Assembly (NCBI RefSeq): GCF_002017875.1 | Contig: NZ_MUFV01000003.1 | Coordinates: 218,001-282,000, forward strand | Direction: 5' to 3' | Origin: Deinococcus sp. LM3 | GTDB taxonomy: Bacteria; Deinococcota; Deinococci; Deinococcales; Deinococcaceae | DNA: 64,000 bases | Program-made: the position numbers and the translations under genes | Shown here: in pieces, positions 8,537 to 17,124 of the stretch | Numbering within the stretch: position 1 is the stretch's first letter | Layout of the letters: each line of letters opens with the position of its first letter | The notes under the pieces: generated by a model | What the model was told of the DNA's origin: nothing | Databases searched by the model: none | What the model saw: only the letters and a program-made list of their open reading frames with translations

Positions 8537-9379
8537 CTACCGGGCAGAGCGGAACCCCCACTTCCGGAGGATGCGCTGCCCGTCCGCGGACAGCAGGTAC
8601 GCCACGAACGCCCGCGCCTGCGGCGCGCTGCGCGAGTCCAGCGTCACCCCGACCGGGTACGGGGTCAGCGCCGCGAACCGGCCGGGCAGCGCCACGGCCT
8701 GCACGCGGGCCTTCAGGGCGGGCGTCACGTCGCTGCTGTACACGACGGCGGCGTCCGCCTCGCCCAGCTGCACCTTCAACGCGACCTGCCGCACGTTCGG
8801 TTCCTCGCTGACCACGTTCTTCATGAACCGCGCGGCGTAGTCCCGGCCGTACGTGCCGGCGCGGTCCACGGCGCTCAGCAGCTGCCGGGTGTACTCGCCG
8901 GCCGGCACGCCCGGCGCGGCGATCACGATCCGCAGGCCCGGCCGGGTCAGGTCCGCCAGGGTCCTGACGCGGTCGCTGCCGCGCGGCACGATCACGGTCA
9001 GGGTGTTGCGGGCGAACACCTGCCGCGCCGCGACGACCTTCCCGACCAGCGGCCTGAACTGCGTGTCGCTGGCGCTGGCGAACACGTCGGCGCGCGCGCC
9101 GTTCTCCAGCTGGGTGCGCAGGGTCTGCGAGCCCGCGAACTGGAAGGTCGTGCGGTTCCCGGTGTTCCGGTCGAATTCCCGGCCGATCTCGGTGAAGGCG
9201 TCGGTCAGGGACGACGCGGCGAACACGGTCAGCGCCGCCGCCTGCGCGCCCCCGCCCAGCAGCAGCAGGGCCGGCAGGAACAGGCCCGCCAGCAGCGAGA
9301 GCGGCCGGGAGCGGGCCGGGCGCGGGGCGCGGGTCAGGAGTGGCCAGATGGGGAGTGGCCGGGTCGGGCGGTGATTCAC
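8537..9379 (-). CDS. modA: Molybdate-binding protein ModA
   Basis: The periplasmic receptor of the molybdate importer, 280 residues. A long N-terminus (about 48 residues) contains the Sec signal and ends near GAQAAALTVF. The family motif AASSLTDAFTEIG holds the oxyanion-binding serines, and EADAAVVYSSDV lies in the second lobe. The start is a GTG at 9379 with a GGAGGT ribosome site. It overlaps the regulator stop codon (GTGA), so the two are translationally coupled. The frame is open further upstream, but that part is antisense-free shadow of the regulator. Confidence 0.93.
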   Translation of the reverse strand: MNHRPTRPLPIWPLLTRAPRPARSRPLSLLAGLFLPALLLLGGGAQAAALTVFAASSLTDAFTEIGREFDRNTGNRTTFQFAGSQTLRTQLENGARADVFASASDTQFRPLVGKVVAARQVFARNTLTVIVPRGSDRVRTLADLTRPGLRIVIAAPGVPAGEYTRQLLSAVDRAGTYGRDYAARFMKNVVSEEPNVRQVALKVQLGEADAAVVYSSDVTPALKARVQAVALPGRFAALTPYPVGVTLDSRSAPQARAFVAYLLSADGQRILRKWGFRSAR

Positions 9380-10554
9380 GGGTGGACCTCCAGGGAGAGC
9401 GGTGGGTCGGGATCGGGCAGGCTGCGTTGCCAGACCTCGCCCGCCTGCGCCGCGTCGTAGCCGCCCAGCGCGTGCAGGTCCGCGCGGAACGCGGCGCTGC
9501 GGGCCGCGCCCAGCAGCGCCAGGATGCCCGGATGCCGCGCGTGCTCGTCCGGGACGGCCAGGTCGAAGCGTTCGGTCTGGAGCGGCACGAACGCCAGTCC
9601 GGCTGCCAGCGCCGCCGAGCGCGGTCCCGGCGCGGCGTCCGCCTGCCCGGACGCCACCAGCGACGCGGCCTCCAGCGGACTGCGGGCGACGGCGACGGCC
9701 GGCGGGTGCGGCAGGCCCGCTGCGCGCAGCCAGCCGTCCAGCAGCAGGCGACTGCCGGAACCGGGTTCGCGCGTCGCGAGGCGCACGTCCGCGCGGCCCA
9801 AGTCGGCCGGGCCGCGGATCCCGCGCGGGTTGCCGGGGGCCAGCAGCAGGCCCTGCTCCCAGGTCCACAGCGTGAACAGCGTGGCGGGTCCCAGCGCGCG
9901 GCGCGTGAACGGCAGGTTCGAGGTGCCGCTCGCCGCGTCCCACAGGTGCAGGCCCGCCGCGTGCGCCTGCCCCTGCGCCACGGCCCGCAGCGCCGGGAGG
10001 CTGGACGCGGCCCGCAGGATCACCCGCGCCGACGGGTCCAGGCGGGCGGCGTGCGTGACGAGCAGATCCAGCGCCGGGTCGCAGCCGGTCAGGACGGCCG
10101 TGCGCGCGGCCGCCGCCAGGACCTCACCGGTCGGCGCCAGCGGCTGGGCGCTCAGGGTGCCGTCCGGCGCGGTGACGATCACGGTCGCGTCAGCCGGGAC
10201 GTGAAAGGCCCCGGCAGGCAGTGGCACGGCCAGCAGGTCCTCGCGGCCCGCCGGGTCCGGCAGGTGGGCCAGCGCGACGCGGGTGCCGGGGGTCAGCGAT
10301 CCAGCTCCGCGCGCCCGCAGCGTGGGCGGCCGGGCCGGGCCGCGCAGCGTGAACAGGTCGTCCACCCGGCAGTGCAGGGCGGCGGCCAGCCGGAAGGCCA
10401 GCAGCGTACCGGGCACCGAGTCGCCCACCTCGATCTTGTGCAGCGCCTGCCGGGAGATCCCCAGCTGCCGCGCCAGGTCCGACGCGCCCACCCCCAGGCC
10501 CTGACGCCGCTCGCGGACCCGTGGTTCCAGGGTCGGGAGCGGGTCGGGAATCAT
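9376..10554 (-). CDS. XRE-HTH regulator fused to a PBP-like ligand domain (molybdate locus)
   Basis: A 392-residue cytoplasmic regulator. Residues 15-65 are a Cro/C1-type helix-turn-helix (LARQLGISRQALHKIEVGDS). The C-terminal half, from about residue 150, is a periplasmic-binding-like domain (PF12727 type) with TREPGSGSRLLLDGWL and a GQADAA motif. Such domains accompany molybdopterin and molybdate genes. It is the first gene of the molybdate unit and overlaps modA, so it probably takes the place of ModE. A near-ideal promoter lies directly upstream and the message would be leaderless. The ligand, molybdate or cofactor, is inferred. Confidence 0.82.
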   Translation of the reverse strand: MIPDPLPTLEPRVRERRQGLGVGASDLARQLGISRQALHKIEVGDSVPGTLLAFRLAAALHCRVDDLFTLRGPARPPTLRARGAGSLTPGTRVALAHLPDPAGREDLLAVPLPAGAFHVPADATVIVTAPDGTLSAQPLAPTGEVLAAAARTAVLTGCDPALDLLVTHAARLDPSARVILRAASSLPALRAVAQGQAHAAGLHLWDAASGTSNLPFTRRALGPATLFTLWTWEQGLLLAPGNPRGIRGPADLGRADVRLATREPGSGSRLLLDGWLRAAGLPHPPAVAVARSPLEAASLVASGQADAAPGPRSAALAAGLAFVPLQTERFDLAVPDEHARHPGILALLGAARSAAFRADLHALGGYDAAQAGEVWQRSLPDPDPPLSLEVHP

Positions 10555-10559
10555 GCCGC

Positions 10560-10588
10560 AGGTTAACTGTGGGTTGACAGGGCGTCAA
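10560..10588 (-). promoter_or_regulatory. Leaderless promoter of the molybdate unit
   Basis: TTGACG and TAACCT are 17 bases apart, and the -10 box ends 5 bases before the regulator ATG. GTCAAC and GTTAAC half-sites lie in and beside the boxes, so autoregulation at the core promoter is plausible. Confidence 0.75.
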
Positions 10589-10666
10589 GCCTGGATGACA
10601 TCGGGAGTCGGATGGAAGATCACCGCCGGCCCCGCCCGGAGGCCAGCGTGAAGGAGGCTATAGGCC

Positions 10667-12160
10667 TCAGCGGGAGGGGGTGCGCGAACGCTTCTGCTCG
10701 TACAGCCGGTGATCGGCCTGTTGCAGGGCCGCCGCATGGTCCTCGGACCCGCCCGGCCACTGCGACACCCCGAACGACGCCCCCGCATCCGGGAACCCCG
10801 CCCGGTGCACGGCCGCGACCGCACCCGCCACCCAGGTGCCCAGCGTTCCGTCATCCGTCCCGGGCCGCAGCAGCGCGAACTCGTCCCCGCCGATCCGGTA
10901 GGCCGCGCCGCCCGGCGGGCACCCGTCCCGCAGAGCCTGACCGAACACCCGCAGCAGTTCGTCCCCGGCCGCGTGGCCCTGCGTGTCGTTCACGACTTTC
11001 AGTCCGTCCACGTCCACCACGGCCAGCTGCCCGGCCGGCAGTTCGGCGTCTTCCAGGAACGCTCGGCGGTTCCCCAGCCCCGTCAGCAGGTCGGTGCGCG
11101 CCGAGGCTTCGGCCTGCCGCGTGATTTCCCGCATGCTCATGGCCTGCCGCATGACGTTCGCCGCCGCCTCGAACAGCTCCCGCTGCCGCGCCGACCAGCG
11201 CGCCTCCGGGCGCAGGACCGCGAAGATCATCACGAAGGCCTGCCCCCCGTACGTGCCCAGCGGCAGCCACGCGATCGCCTGCGCGCCCGCCTGCACCACC
11301 GCCTCCGAGGCGCCCGGCAGCGCCGCGTACTGCTGCTCGTAGCGCGCCTCGACGCCCTGCGCGACCGACCACACGATCCCCTCGCCTGGAGGAAGCGCCC
11401 GCGGCATCAGATCCGAGAACGCCTGCCCGGCCGGCGTGACGTTCCACATGTTCAGCGCCGAACTGCCCCCGGCCTCCACCGCCGCCAGCGCCGCCCAGTC
11501 CACCTGCGCGGCCTGCGCGACCAGCTCGATCGCGAAGGCCGCCGTGTCCTGCGGCGGCAGGTCCAGCTGCGTCAGGGTGCTGACCCCCAGCAGCGCCTCG
11601 TTCACCGCCTGCGTTTCCCGCAGGAAACTCACCATCTGCGCGCGCCCCTGCGCCTCGGTTTCCAGTTCCCGTTTCGTGAACCGCAGTTCCAGTTCGCTGA
11701 CGACCATCCCGGCCAGATCCGTCAGGGCCGCCTGATCCTCCGCGCTGAACGCCGCGCGCGGCTGCGGATCGATCACGCACAGGCTGCCCAGCTTGAACCC
11801 GTCCGGCGTGACCAGCGGCGCGCCCGCGTAGAAGCGGATGAACGGCTCGCCCGTCACCAGCGCGTTCCCGGCGAAGCGCGGGTCCTGCCGCGCGTCCGGA
11901 ATGACCATCACCCCGTCCCCCAGAATCGCGTGCGCGCAGAACGACAGCGACCGGTCGGTCTGCCGGGTATCCAGGCCCAGGCAGGCCTTGAACCACTGCC
12001 GGTCCTGATCCACCAGTGAAATCAGCGCGATGGGCGCCCCGAACAGCCGCGCGGCCAGATGCGTGACCCGGTCGAAGGCCCGTTCGGGCAGCGTGTCGAG
12101 CACCGCGTACCGGGCCAGCGCGGCCAGCCTCTGCTGTTCAGTCTCCGCTCCGTGGCTCAT
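10667..12160 (-). CDS. GAF-GAF-GGDEF protein, probable diguanylate cyclase
   Basis: A soluble protein of 497 residues. Residues 10-165 are a GAF domain of the type found in many sensor cyclases (AVLDTLPERAFDRVTHLAARL, CAHAIL, YAGAPL, GSLCVID). Residues 190-330 look like a second GAF. The GGDEF domain occupies residues 345-495, with an intact active-site motif (YRIGGDEFALL) and a preceding DVDGLKVVND metal-binding segment. It probably makes cyclic di-GMP in response to a small ligand or redox cue. No RxxD inhibitory site is evident. It stands alone, without an operon partner. Confidence 0.88.
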   Translation of the reverse strand: MSHGAETEQQRLAALARYAVLDTLPERAFDRVTHLAARLFGAPIALISLVDQDRQWFKACLGLDTRQTDRSLSFCAHAILGDGVMVIPDARQDPRFAGNALVTGEPFIRFYAGAPLVTPDGFKLGSLCVIDPQPRAAFSAEDQAALTDLAGMVVSELELRFTKRELETEAQGRAQMVSFLRETQAVNEALLGVSTLTQLDLPPQDTAAFAIELVAQAAQVDWAALAAVEAGGSSALNMWNVTPAGQAFSDLMPRALPPGEGIVWSVAQGVEARYEQQYAALPGASEAVVQAGAQAIAWLPLGTYGGQAFVMIFAVLRPEARWSARQRELFEAAANVMRQAMSMREITRQAEASARTDLLTGLGNRRAFLEDAELPAGQLAVVDVDGLKVVNDTQGHAAGDELLRVFGQALRDGCPPGGAAYRIGGDEFALLRPGTDDGTLGTWVAGAVAAVHRAGFPDAGASFGVSQWPGGSEDHAAALQQADHRLYEQKRSRTPSR

Positions 12161-12230
12161 GCGTCCATCATGCCAGACGCGCGCCCTCCCGGTCGGAAGA
12201 ACCGCCCGTCCGGGGAGGGGAACGGGACGG

Positions 12231-12863
12231 TCAGGGCAGCGGCACGTCGTCCCAGTCCAGCGCCGTTCCCCGCAGCGGCACGGCCTGCAGCGCCCCCAGC
12301 GCCTCGCGCAGCGACCGCAACGCCGCCTGCACCTCCTGTTCCGCCTGCACCGACACGTCCGGGGCCGGCCCCCGTGACCGCCGGAATGAGAACAGCCCCC
12401 GCGCCGCGACCGGCTGGGTCGCCCGTGCCTGCGCGTCCAGCGCCCCGGCCAGCGTCTGCGTGAGGGCCGCCACCTGCGCCTCCAGGCTGCCGGGAATGAC
12501 TTCCAGCACCCCGCCCGCCGCCACCACCGCGTGCAGCGGGGCCGGATCGGTCCCCAGCGGCGCGCCGCAGCGGCCCAGCAGGTGCTGCGCGTGCCCCAGC
12601 GACGACCCCAGCCCCACGCTGGCTCCCGGCCGTTGCAGGCGCTCGCCCAGCAGCGCCGCGACCTCCGGGGCCGGGCCGGGCAGCAGCAGCAGCCGCAGCC
12701 AGTGGCCGCGTTGCCGGTGCGCGTGAATCACCGACACCGCCTGCCCCGCGCGGTACGTCAGGTCGTCGCTGTGCAGGATCTGTTCCAGCAGCGCCGGACG
12801 CCGCGCCGCGCCAGCAGCGGAACCGGGTACCGTTGAAGAAAACGGAAGGGAATCGGACGGCAT
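12231..12863 (-). CDS. Unrecognised protein with HAH...H motif; paralog of the gene at 61320-61907
   Basis: I do not recognise the family. The 210-residue protein begins at an ATG that sits 7 bases after TACCAT, a leaderless-type -10 box; an ATG nine bases upstream is the alternative. Residues 35-60 read YRAGQAVSVIHAHRQRGHWL and residues 85-105 have LGHAQHLLGRCGAPLG; the C-terminus ends with WDDV. The same blocks, in the same order and spacing, occur in the protein at 61320-61907. Conserved His and Cys residues hint at metal binding or an enzyme. There is no signal peptide or membrane segment. Confidence 0.7.
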   Translation of the reverse strand: MPSDSLPFSSTVPGSAAGAARRPALLEQILHSDDLTYRAGQAVSVIHAHRQRGHWLRLLLLPGPAPEVAALLGERLQRPGASVGLGSSLGHAQHLLGRCGAPLGTDPAPLHAVVAAGGVLEVIPGSLEAQVAALTQTLAGALDAQARATQPVAARGLFSFRRSRGPAPDVSVQAEQEVQAALRSLREALGALQAVPLRGTALDWDDVPLP

Positions 12864-12894
12864 GGCCTGCATGGTAGGTCATCGGGCCGCTGCC

Positions 12895-12930
12895 CAGACC
12901 CGGCCGGCCTGAGCAGGAGGGCCGGGTCTG
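12895..12930 (-). terminator. Hairpin downstream of the membrane GGDEF gene
   Basis: A perfect 11-bp stem (CAGACCCGGCC / GGCCGGGTCTG) lies 53 bases after the stop of the minus-strand GGDEF gene and ahead of the next promoter. No T-run follows. Confidence 0.5.
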
Positions 12931-12982
12931 CCCAGGCTGGGCTCCCGGCCACCTGACCTGGGAGACGCGGAACGCCGGGGGA

Positions 12983-14143
12983 TCACGCGCTGGGCGCCGC
13001 TGGGCGGGCCCCGCCCTCCCCGGCCGCGCCGGCCAGCATCACCCGGTTGCGCCCGGCGCGCTTGGCGGCGTACAGGGCGTCGTCCGCCTGCCGGAAGGCG
13101 CCGCGCAGGTCCTCCCCGGCCGGCCAGTCGCTCACGCCGACACTCACGGTCACGCGCAGGTCGTTCCACACGGCCCGCTCGACCGCCGCGCGCAGCCGCT
13201 CGGCCAGCCGCGCCGCGCCCCCCAGGTCCAGCGGCGCCCACACGATGAACTCCTCGCCGCCCCAGCGGGCCGTCACGGCGCCGCCCGGCACGTGCCCCGC
13301 CAGGACCCGCCCGACGGCGGCCAGCACCTCGTCTCCCACCGCGTGCCCGTGGCGGTCGTTGACGGCCTTGAAGGCGTCCACGTCCAGGACCAGCAGCGCC
13401 CCGGCCTCCCGGCGCGGCCGGTCACCGGTCTGCTCCTCGAACCCCCGGCGGTTGAGCAGGCCGGTCAGGGCGTCCCGTGACGCCAGTTCCCGCAGCGCGT
13501 GCGTGCGCCCCGCCAGTTCCGAGAGGGTGCTGCGCATCACCACGCCCACCACCAGCAGCGAGAACATGCCTGTATTCACCCACTGCGCCGTGCGAAGCTG
13601 CTGCGGCGGCACGCCGCTGAGCAGCGAGACTTCCAGCCGGTACGCGATCAGCAGCCCCACCGACAGCGGAATGGACGCGCGCGGCGGCAGCACCAGCAGC
13701 AGGCCCGTCACGATGAACAGCAGCACGTTCCCCAGCAGGTCGAAACTCAGGACCTGCTCGGGCCGCTGCGCGTACAGCGTCAGGAACCCCGCGCCGCTGA
13801 GGGTCAGCAGCCCCGCGAACACCCGCTCGGCCAGCGGCAGCCGCGCCGGACGTCTGCCCACCAGGACGAACAGCAGCAGCGACCCGGTCATGACGCCCAG
13901 GTGCAGCGCGGCCGTCAGCCACGCCCGGCGGCTCAGCAGATCCAGCAGCAGCAGCGTCAGACCCGGCGCGGCGCACAGCAGCGCGAACAGGTACCCGCGC
14001 AGCTTCACCCGGACGACCTCGGGCGCGTCTGTCCAGGCCGGGTCCCCGGAACGGCCGCTTCCGCCTGACCACCACGCCGCCAGCCGCCCGGCGGGAGCGG
14101 GGCGGCGCGGCGAAACGTGCGTGCGGAGCGGTCTGCGCATCAT
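12983..14143 (-). CDS. Membrane-bound GGDEF diguanylate cyclase
   Basis: A protein of 386 residues. About six hydrophobic segments span residues 50-210. A short linker leads to a GGDEF domain (residues 220-365) with the active variant GGEEF (ARWGGEEFIVWAP), a DVDAFKAVNDRHGH metal site, and the C-terminal FRQADDALYAAKRAGRNRV segment typical of the domain. It should make cyclic di-GMP at the inner membrane; the signal is unknown. The first 45 residues are basic and Pro-rich, so the true start may be internal. Confidence 0.87.
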   Translation of the reverse strand: MMRRPLRTHVSPRRPAPAGRLAAWWSGGSGRSGDPAWTDAPEVVRVKLRGYLFALLCAAPGLTLLLLDLLSRRAWLTAALHLGVMTGSLLLFVLVGRRPARLPLAERVFAGLLTLSGAGFLTLYAQRPEQVLSFDLLGNVLLFIVTGLLLVLPPRASIPLSVGLLIAYRLEVSLLSGVPPQQLRTAQWVNTGMFSLLVVGVVMRSTLSELAGRTHALRELASRDALTGLLNRRGFEEQTGDRPRREAGALLVLDVDAFKAVNDRHGHAVGDEVLAAVGRVLAGHVPGGAVTARWGGEEFIVWAPLDLGGAARLAERLRAAVERAVWNDLRVTVSVGVSDWPAGEDLRGAFRQADDALYAAKRAGRNRVMLAGAAGEGGARPAAPSA

Positions 14144-14209
14144 CCTCCGGGTTTACCTGCCCGCAGCATGGCGCGCCCCGCCTCACGAAATTCTTTCCGC
14201 GTGGGCAGC

Positions 14210-14251
14210 GGGCAGGGGGAGGGAGCCGCACCGGCCCTCCTCCCCCTGCCC
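14210..14251 (-). terminator. Terminator of the envelope-protein operon
   Basis: A 13-bp perfect stem (GGGCAGGGGGAGG / CCTCCCCCTGCCC) begins 21 bases after the stop of the last envelope gene. It probably separates that operon from the GGDEF gene on the same strand. Confidence 0.72.
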
Positions 14252-14271
14252 GCCGGGCGCCGGGTGCCGCG

Positions 14272-17124
14272 TCAGGGCACGAGCACCTCGAAGCACACCC
14301 GCCGCGTGTCCCCGACGGCCAGATCCGGCAGGCGCACCGTGACGGTCCGGGTCACGATCTCGCCGGCGTCGGTGTCGGCGGCGTCGGTCAGCGCCGCGCC
14401 TTCCAGGGTCAGGCTGCCCGGCACGTACGCCGCGACGCCCTGCAACGTGTCCGAGACGGTCACGCCCGTCAGGAGGTCGGGGGTGGTGTTGCGGACGTTC
14501 AGGCAGTAACGCAGGCGCTCGTTCGGCAGGGCGTCCACGGCGGTGGCGACCACGCCGTCGGCCCGCGTGAGGTTCTCCACGGTCTTGACGAGTTCCGCGC
14601 CGGGCGTGACGGTGGTCGTGTCGGTCACGCTGGCGAGGTCCTGCACGTCCGGCCGCCCGGCCCAGACGAGGCTGGCGGTCGCGAAGGTCGCGCGGGTCGT
14701 GCCGACCGCCGTGCCGGCCGGGACGGTCACCTCGACCTCCAGCGCGCAGCTGCGCAGGCGGCCGTCCGGCAGGCGCGGCCAGCTGCCGTCCACGGTGACG
14801 CTGCTCACGGCGGTCCGTTCGGCGTCGCTGACTACGCCGTTGCAGTCGCTGTCCAGGAACACCTGCCCGCTGAACCCGCCGGTGGTGGCAAAGGAGACCG
14901 TGCCGGTCGTGCCGGGCGTGAAGGTGTGGGCGTAGCGCACGGTCAGCGGCGCCTCGCCCCGTCCGCTGCGGTCGGGGGTCAGGCCGACCCGTCCGGTCAG
15001 GCCGGCATTCAGGGTCTGGTCCGCGCCGCTCGGGGTGGGCAGCGCGTAGTCGCGCAGGGCCGGGTCGCTCACGTCGCCGGTCAGGGCCGCCACGCCGTTC
15101 AGGCGCACGCCGGTCACGACCTCGGTGGCCGTCGCGCCGGACCGGAAGGTCACGCCGGTCCAGTCGCCCGGCACGTACAGCGTGTACGAGCCGTCTGCGG
15201 CGGTCACGGCGCTGCGGGTCACGGCTGCGCCCGCCCGGGTGCCGCTGACGGTCAGGGTGCGGGCGGCCAGGGCCGTCTCGTCGCCCTGCCGCGTCACGTC
15301 GTGGGCCGCGCCGCTCGCGCCGCGCCCGTCGTCACGGAACACCACGCCGCTCAGACGGTCGCCCTGGAACAGCCCGAACTCCTGCTCAGGAACCGAGGTG
15401 CTCGCGGCCGTGACGGTCACGGTGCGCGTGCCGTTCAGCGGGCTGACGAACACGAAGCCGCTGGGGTTCCCGGCGCTGGTCGCGGCGGCGGTGCGCGCGA
15501 CCGGCAGGGTGTAGGTACCCTCGCCGAGCGCCAGCGTGAAGGTGCCGGCGCCGGCCGGAACCTGCGCGGAGGCCTGCACGCGCCCGCCCGTCACGGCGTT
15601 CACGAAGGTGGTGGGGCCGTCCCAGCTCTCGGCGTCGCGCGCGCCGTCGGGTTGGCGGTCGTGGTACACCACGCCGGTGACCGTGCAGACGTTCCCGACG
15701 CCGCCGACCGTGAACACGGCCTCGCCGATGCCGATGCCCAGCAGGCGCAGCAGCTGATCGACCGTGGCCATCAGCACGGTTTCCAGCACGGGCCGCAGGA
15801 CCAGTCCCAGGGTGCTCAGGACCGGGGACAGCGCCGCGCTGATCGTGCTCGTCACGAGCGCCGTGGGGACCAGCGGCGCGGGGTCGCGGAGTTCCAGGGT
15901 GAGGTTGCCGGGCGTGCCCAGGCTGGTCAGCAGCGTGCCGACCAGCGTGCCGACGGCGGCGCTGCTGCTGCCGACCGTGTACGTCTGCGGGTAGGGGGGA
16001 GCGGCGGTGACGGTCGCCAGCGGGTAGGTGCCGTCCGCGAAGGCCCTGGCGCGGACGTTCAGCACGATCGGCACTTCCAGCAGGGGGGTGACCCGCACGC
16101 TCAGGTCCACCGTGCCGATGATCGCCTGCGTCAGCGAAGCGAAGGGGTTGGCGTTCGAGCGGTTGAAGAACACACTGTCGCTGATCTGTCCCAGGCCCAG
16201 CTGCGCCACTCCGGGCTGCGCGTCCAGGCTCAGCGCGCGGCTGATCGCGTCGACCGTGCCGATGGTGCCGCTGGCCTTCGCGACCTCCAGGTACAGGTCC
16301 AGGGTGGTCAGCGTGAGTTTCCCGTCGGTCAAACCGAGGACGTTCAGTTGCGTGCCGCCCAGGTCCACGTTCAGCTTGGCGCGGATGGCGGCCGTGTTGA
16401 ACTGCGTGCCCTGCGGCCCGCAGCGGTACACCGGCGGCTCGATGACCTGCAGGTACACCCGCACGGTCGGCGTGACCGTGTTGACGCCCAGCCCCAGGCC
16501 CGACAGGCTCACGTTCAGGGCATTCAGCGTGACGGGCGTGGGGGTGGTCACGGCGTTGCGGTAGTTGAACAGCTGCACGCTGCCGGTCAGCAGGTTCAGC
16601 AGGTTCACCTGCGAGGTCAGGAACGCGGCGCTGCTCCCCTCCAGTTTCAGCAGGTCACCCAGCCGGATGGTGCCGTTCGGGGCCGACAGCGCGGGCCGCA
16701 GCAGGTTCAGGGCGTTCACGGCGGCCGTGTTCCCGGAGGTCTGCGCGGCCTGCGCGGCCACGTCCAGCACCTGCAGCAGCGTCACGTCGGCGTTCAGGGC
16801 CTCGCCGGTCGTGCCGACGCCCGCCTCGGCCGTCAGGGCGTCCAGAAACAGGCCCAGGTTCACGTCGGCGTTCGCGATGGCGTTCCAGTCGGCGGCGCTC
16901 AGGGTCAGGGACCCGCCGCCCAGCAGTCCCTGGAACAGGCCGTTCAGGATCACGCTGCGCTGCGAGTCCACGCTCAGCAGGCGCGGTCCGGCCGCGACGC
17001 ACGCGACGGCCGAGCAGGACCCGGCCTGCGCGCCGGCGCTCCAGGGGGTGATCAGCAGGGTCAGCAGCAGTGCCAGGCGGGACAGCCAGTGCGGCGCCCG
17101 GTTCGGTCGGTTCATTCGGGGCAT
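14272..17124 (-). CDS. Large exported protein with Tad/Flp-like N-terminal half and DUF11-type C-terminus
   Basis: 950 residues with a Sec signal (cleavage near GAQAGSC). Residues 40-480 are Leu/Asn/Val-rich (DSQRSVILNGLFQGLLGGG, then NADVNLGLFLDAL) and resemble the exported part of TadG/Tad_C-type pilus-associated proteins; this match is from memory and moderate. Then come a SdrD/CNA_B-like segment (VTGVVYHDRQPDG), another at about 590, a loop DSDCNGVVSDAE that looks calcium-binding, and a C-terminal DUF11 domain (LVKTVENLTRADG...LRYCLNVRN). It is the last of four genes; its ATG shares one base with the stop of the gene before (TGATG). Function unknown; a cell-surface structure is likely. 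Confidence 0.75.
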   Translation of the reverse strand: MPRMNRPNRAPHWLSRLALLLTLLITPWSAGAQAGSCSAVACVAAGPRLLSVDSQRSVILNGLFQGLLGGGSLTLSAADWNAIANADVNLGLFLDALTAEAGVGTTGEALNADVTLLQVLDVAAQAAQTSGNTAAVNALNLLRPALSAPNGTIRLGDLLKLEGSSAAFLTSQVNLLNLLTGSVQLFNYRNAVTTPTPVTLNALNVSLSGLGLGVNTVTPTVRVYLQVIEPPVYRCGPQGTQFNTAAIRAKLNVDLGGTQLNVLGLTDGKLTLTTLDLYLEVAKASGTIGTVDAISRALSLDAQPGVAQLGLGQISDSVFFNRSNANPFASLTQAIIGTVDLSVRVTPLLEVPIVLNVRARAFADGTYPLATVTAAPPYPQTYTVGSSSAAVGTLVGTLLTSLGTPGNLTLELRDPAPLVPTALVTSTISAALSPVLSTLGLVLRPVLETVLMATVDQLLRLLGIGIGEAVFTVGGVGNVCTVTGVVYHDRQPDGARDAESWDGPTTFVNAVTGGRVQASAQVPAGAGTFTLALGEGTYTLPVARTAAATSAGNPSGFVFVSPLNGTRTVTVTAASTSVPEQEFGLFQGDRLSGVVFRDDGRGASGAAHDVTRQGDETALAARTLTVSGTRAGAAVTRSAVTAADGSYTLYVPGDWTGVTFRSGATATEVVTGVRLNGVAALTGDVSDPALRDYALPTPSGADQTLNAGLTGRVGLTPDRSGRGEAPLTVRYAHTFTPGTTGTVSFATTGGFSGQVFLDSDCNGVVSDAERTAVSSVTVDGSWPRLPDGRLRSCALEVEVTVPAGTAVGTTRATFATASLVWAGRPDVQDLASVTDTTTVTPGAELVKTVENLTRADGVVATAVDALPNERLRYCLNVRNTTPDLLTGVTVSDTLQGVAAYVPGSLTLEGAALTDAADTDAGEIVTRTVTVRLPDLAVGDTRRVCFEVLVP

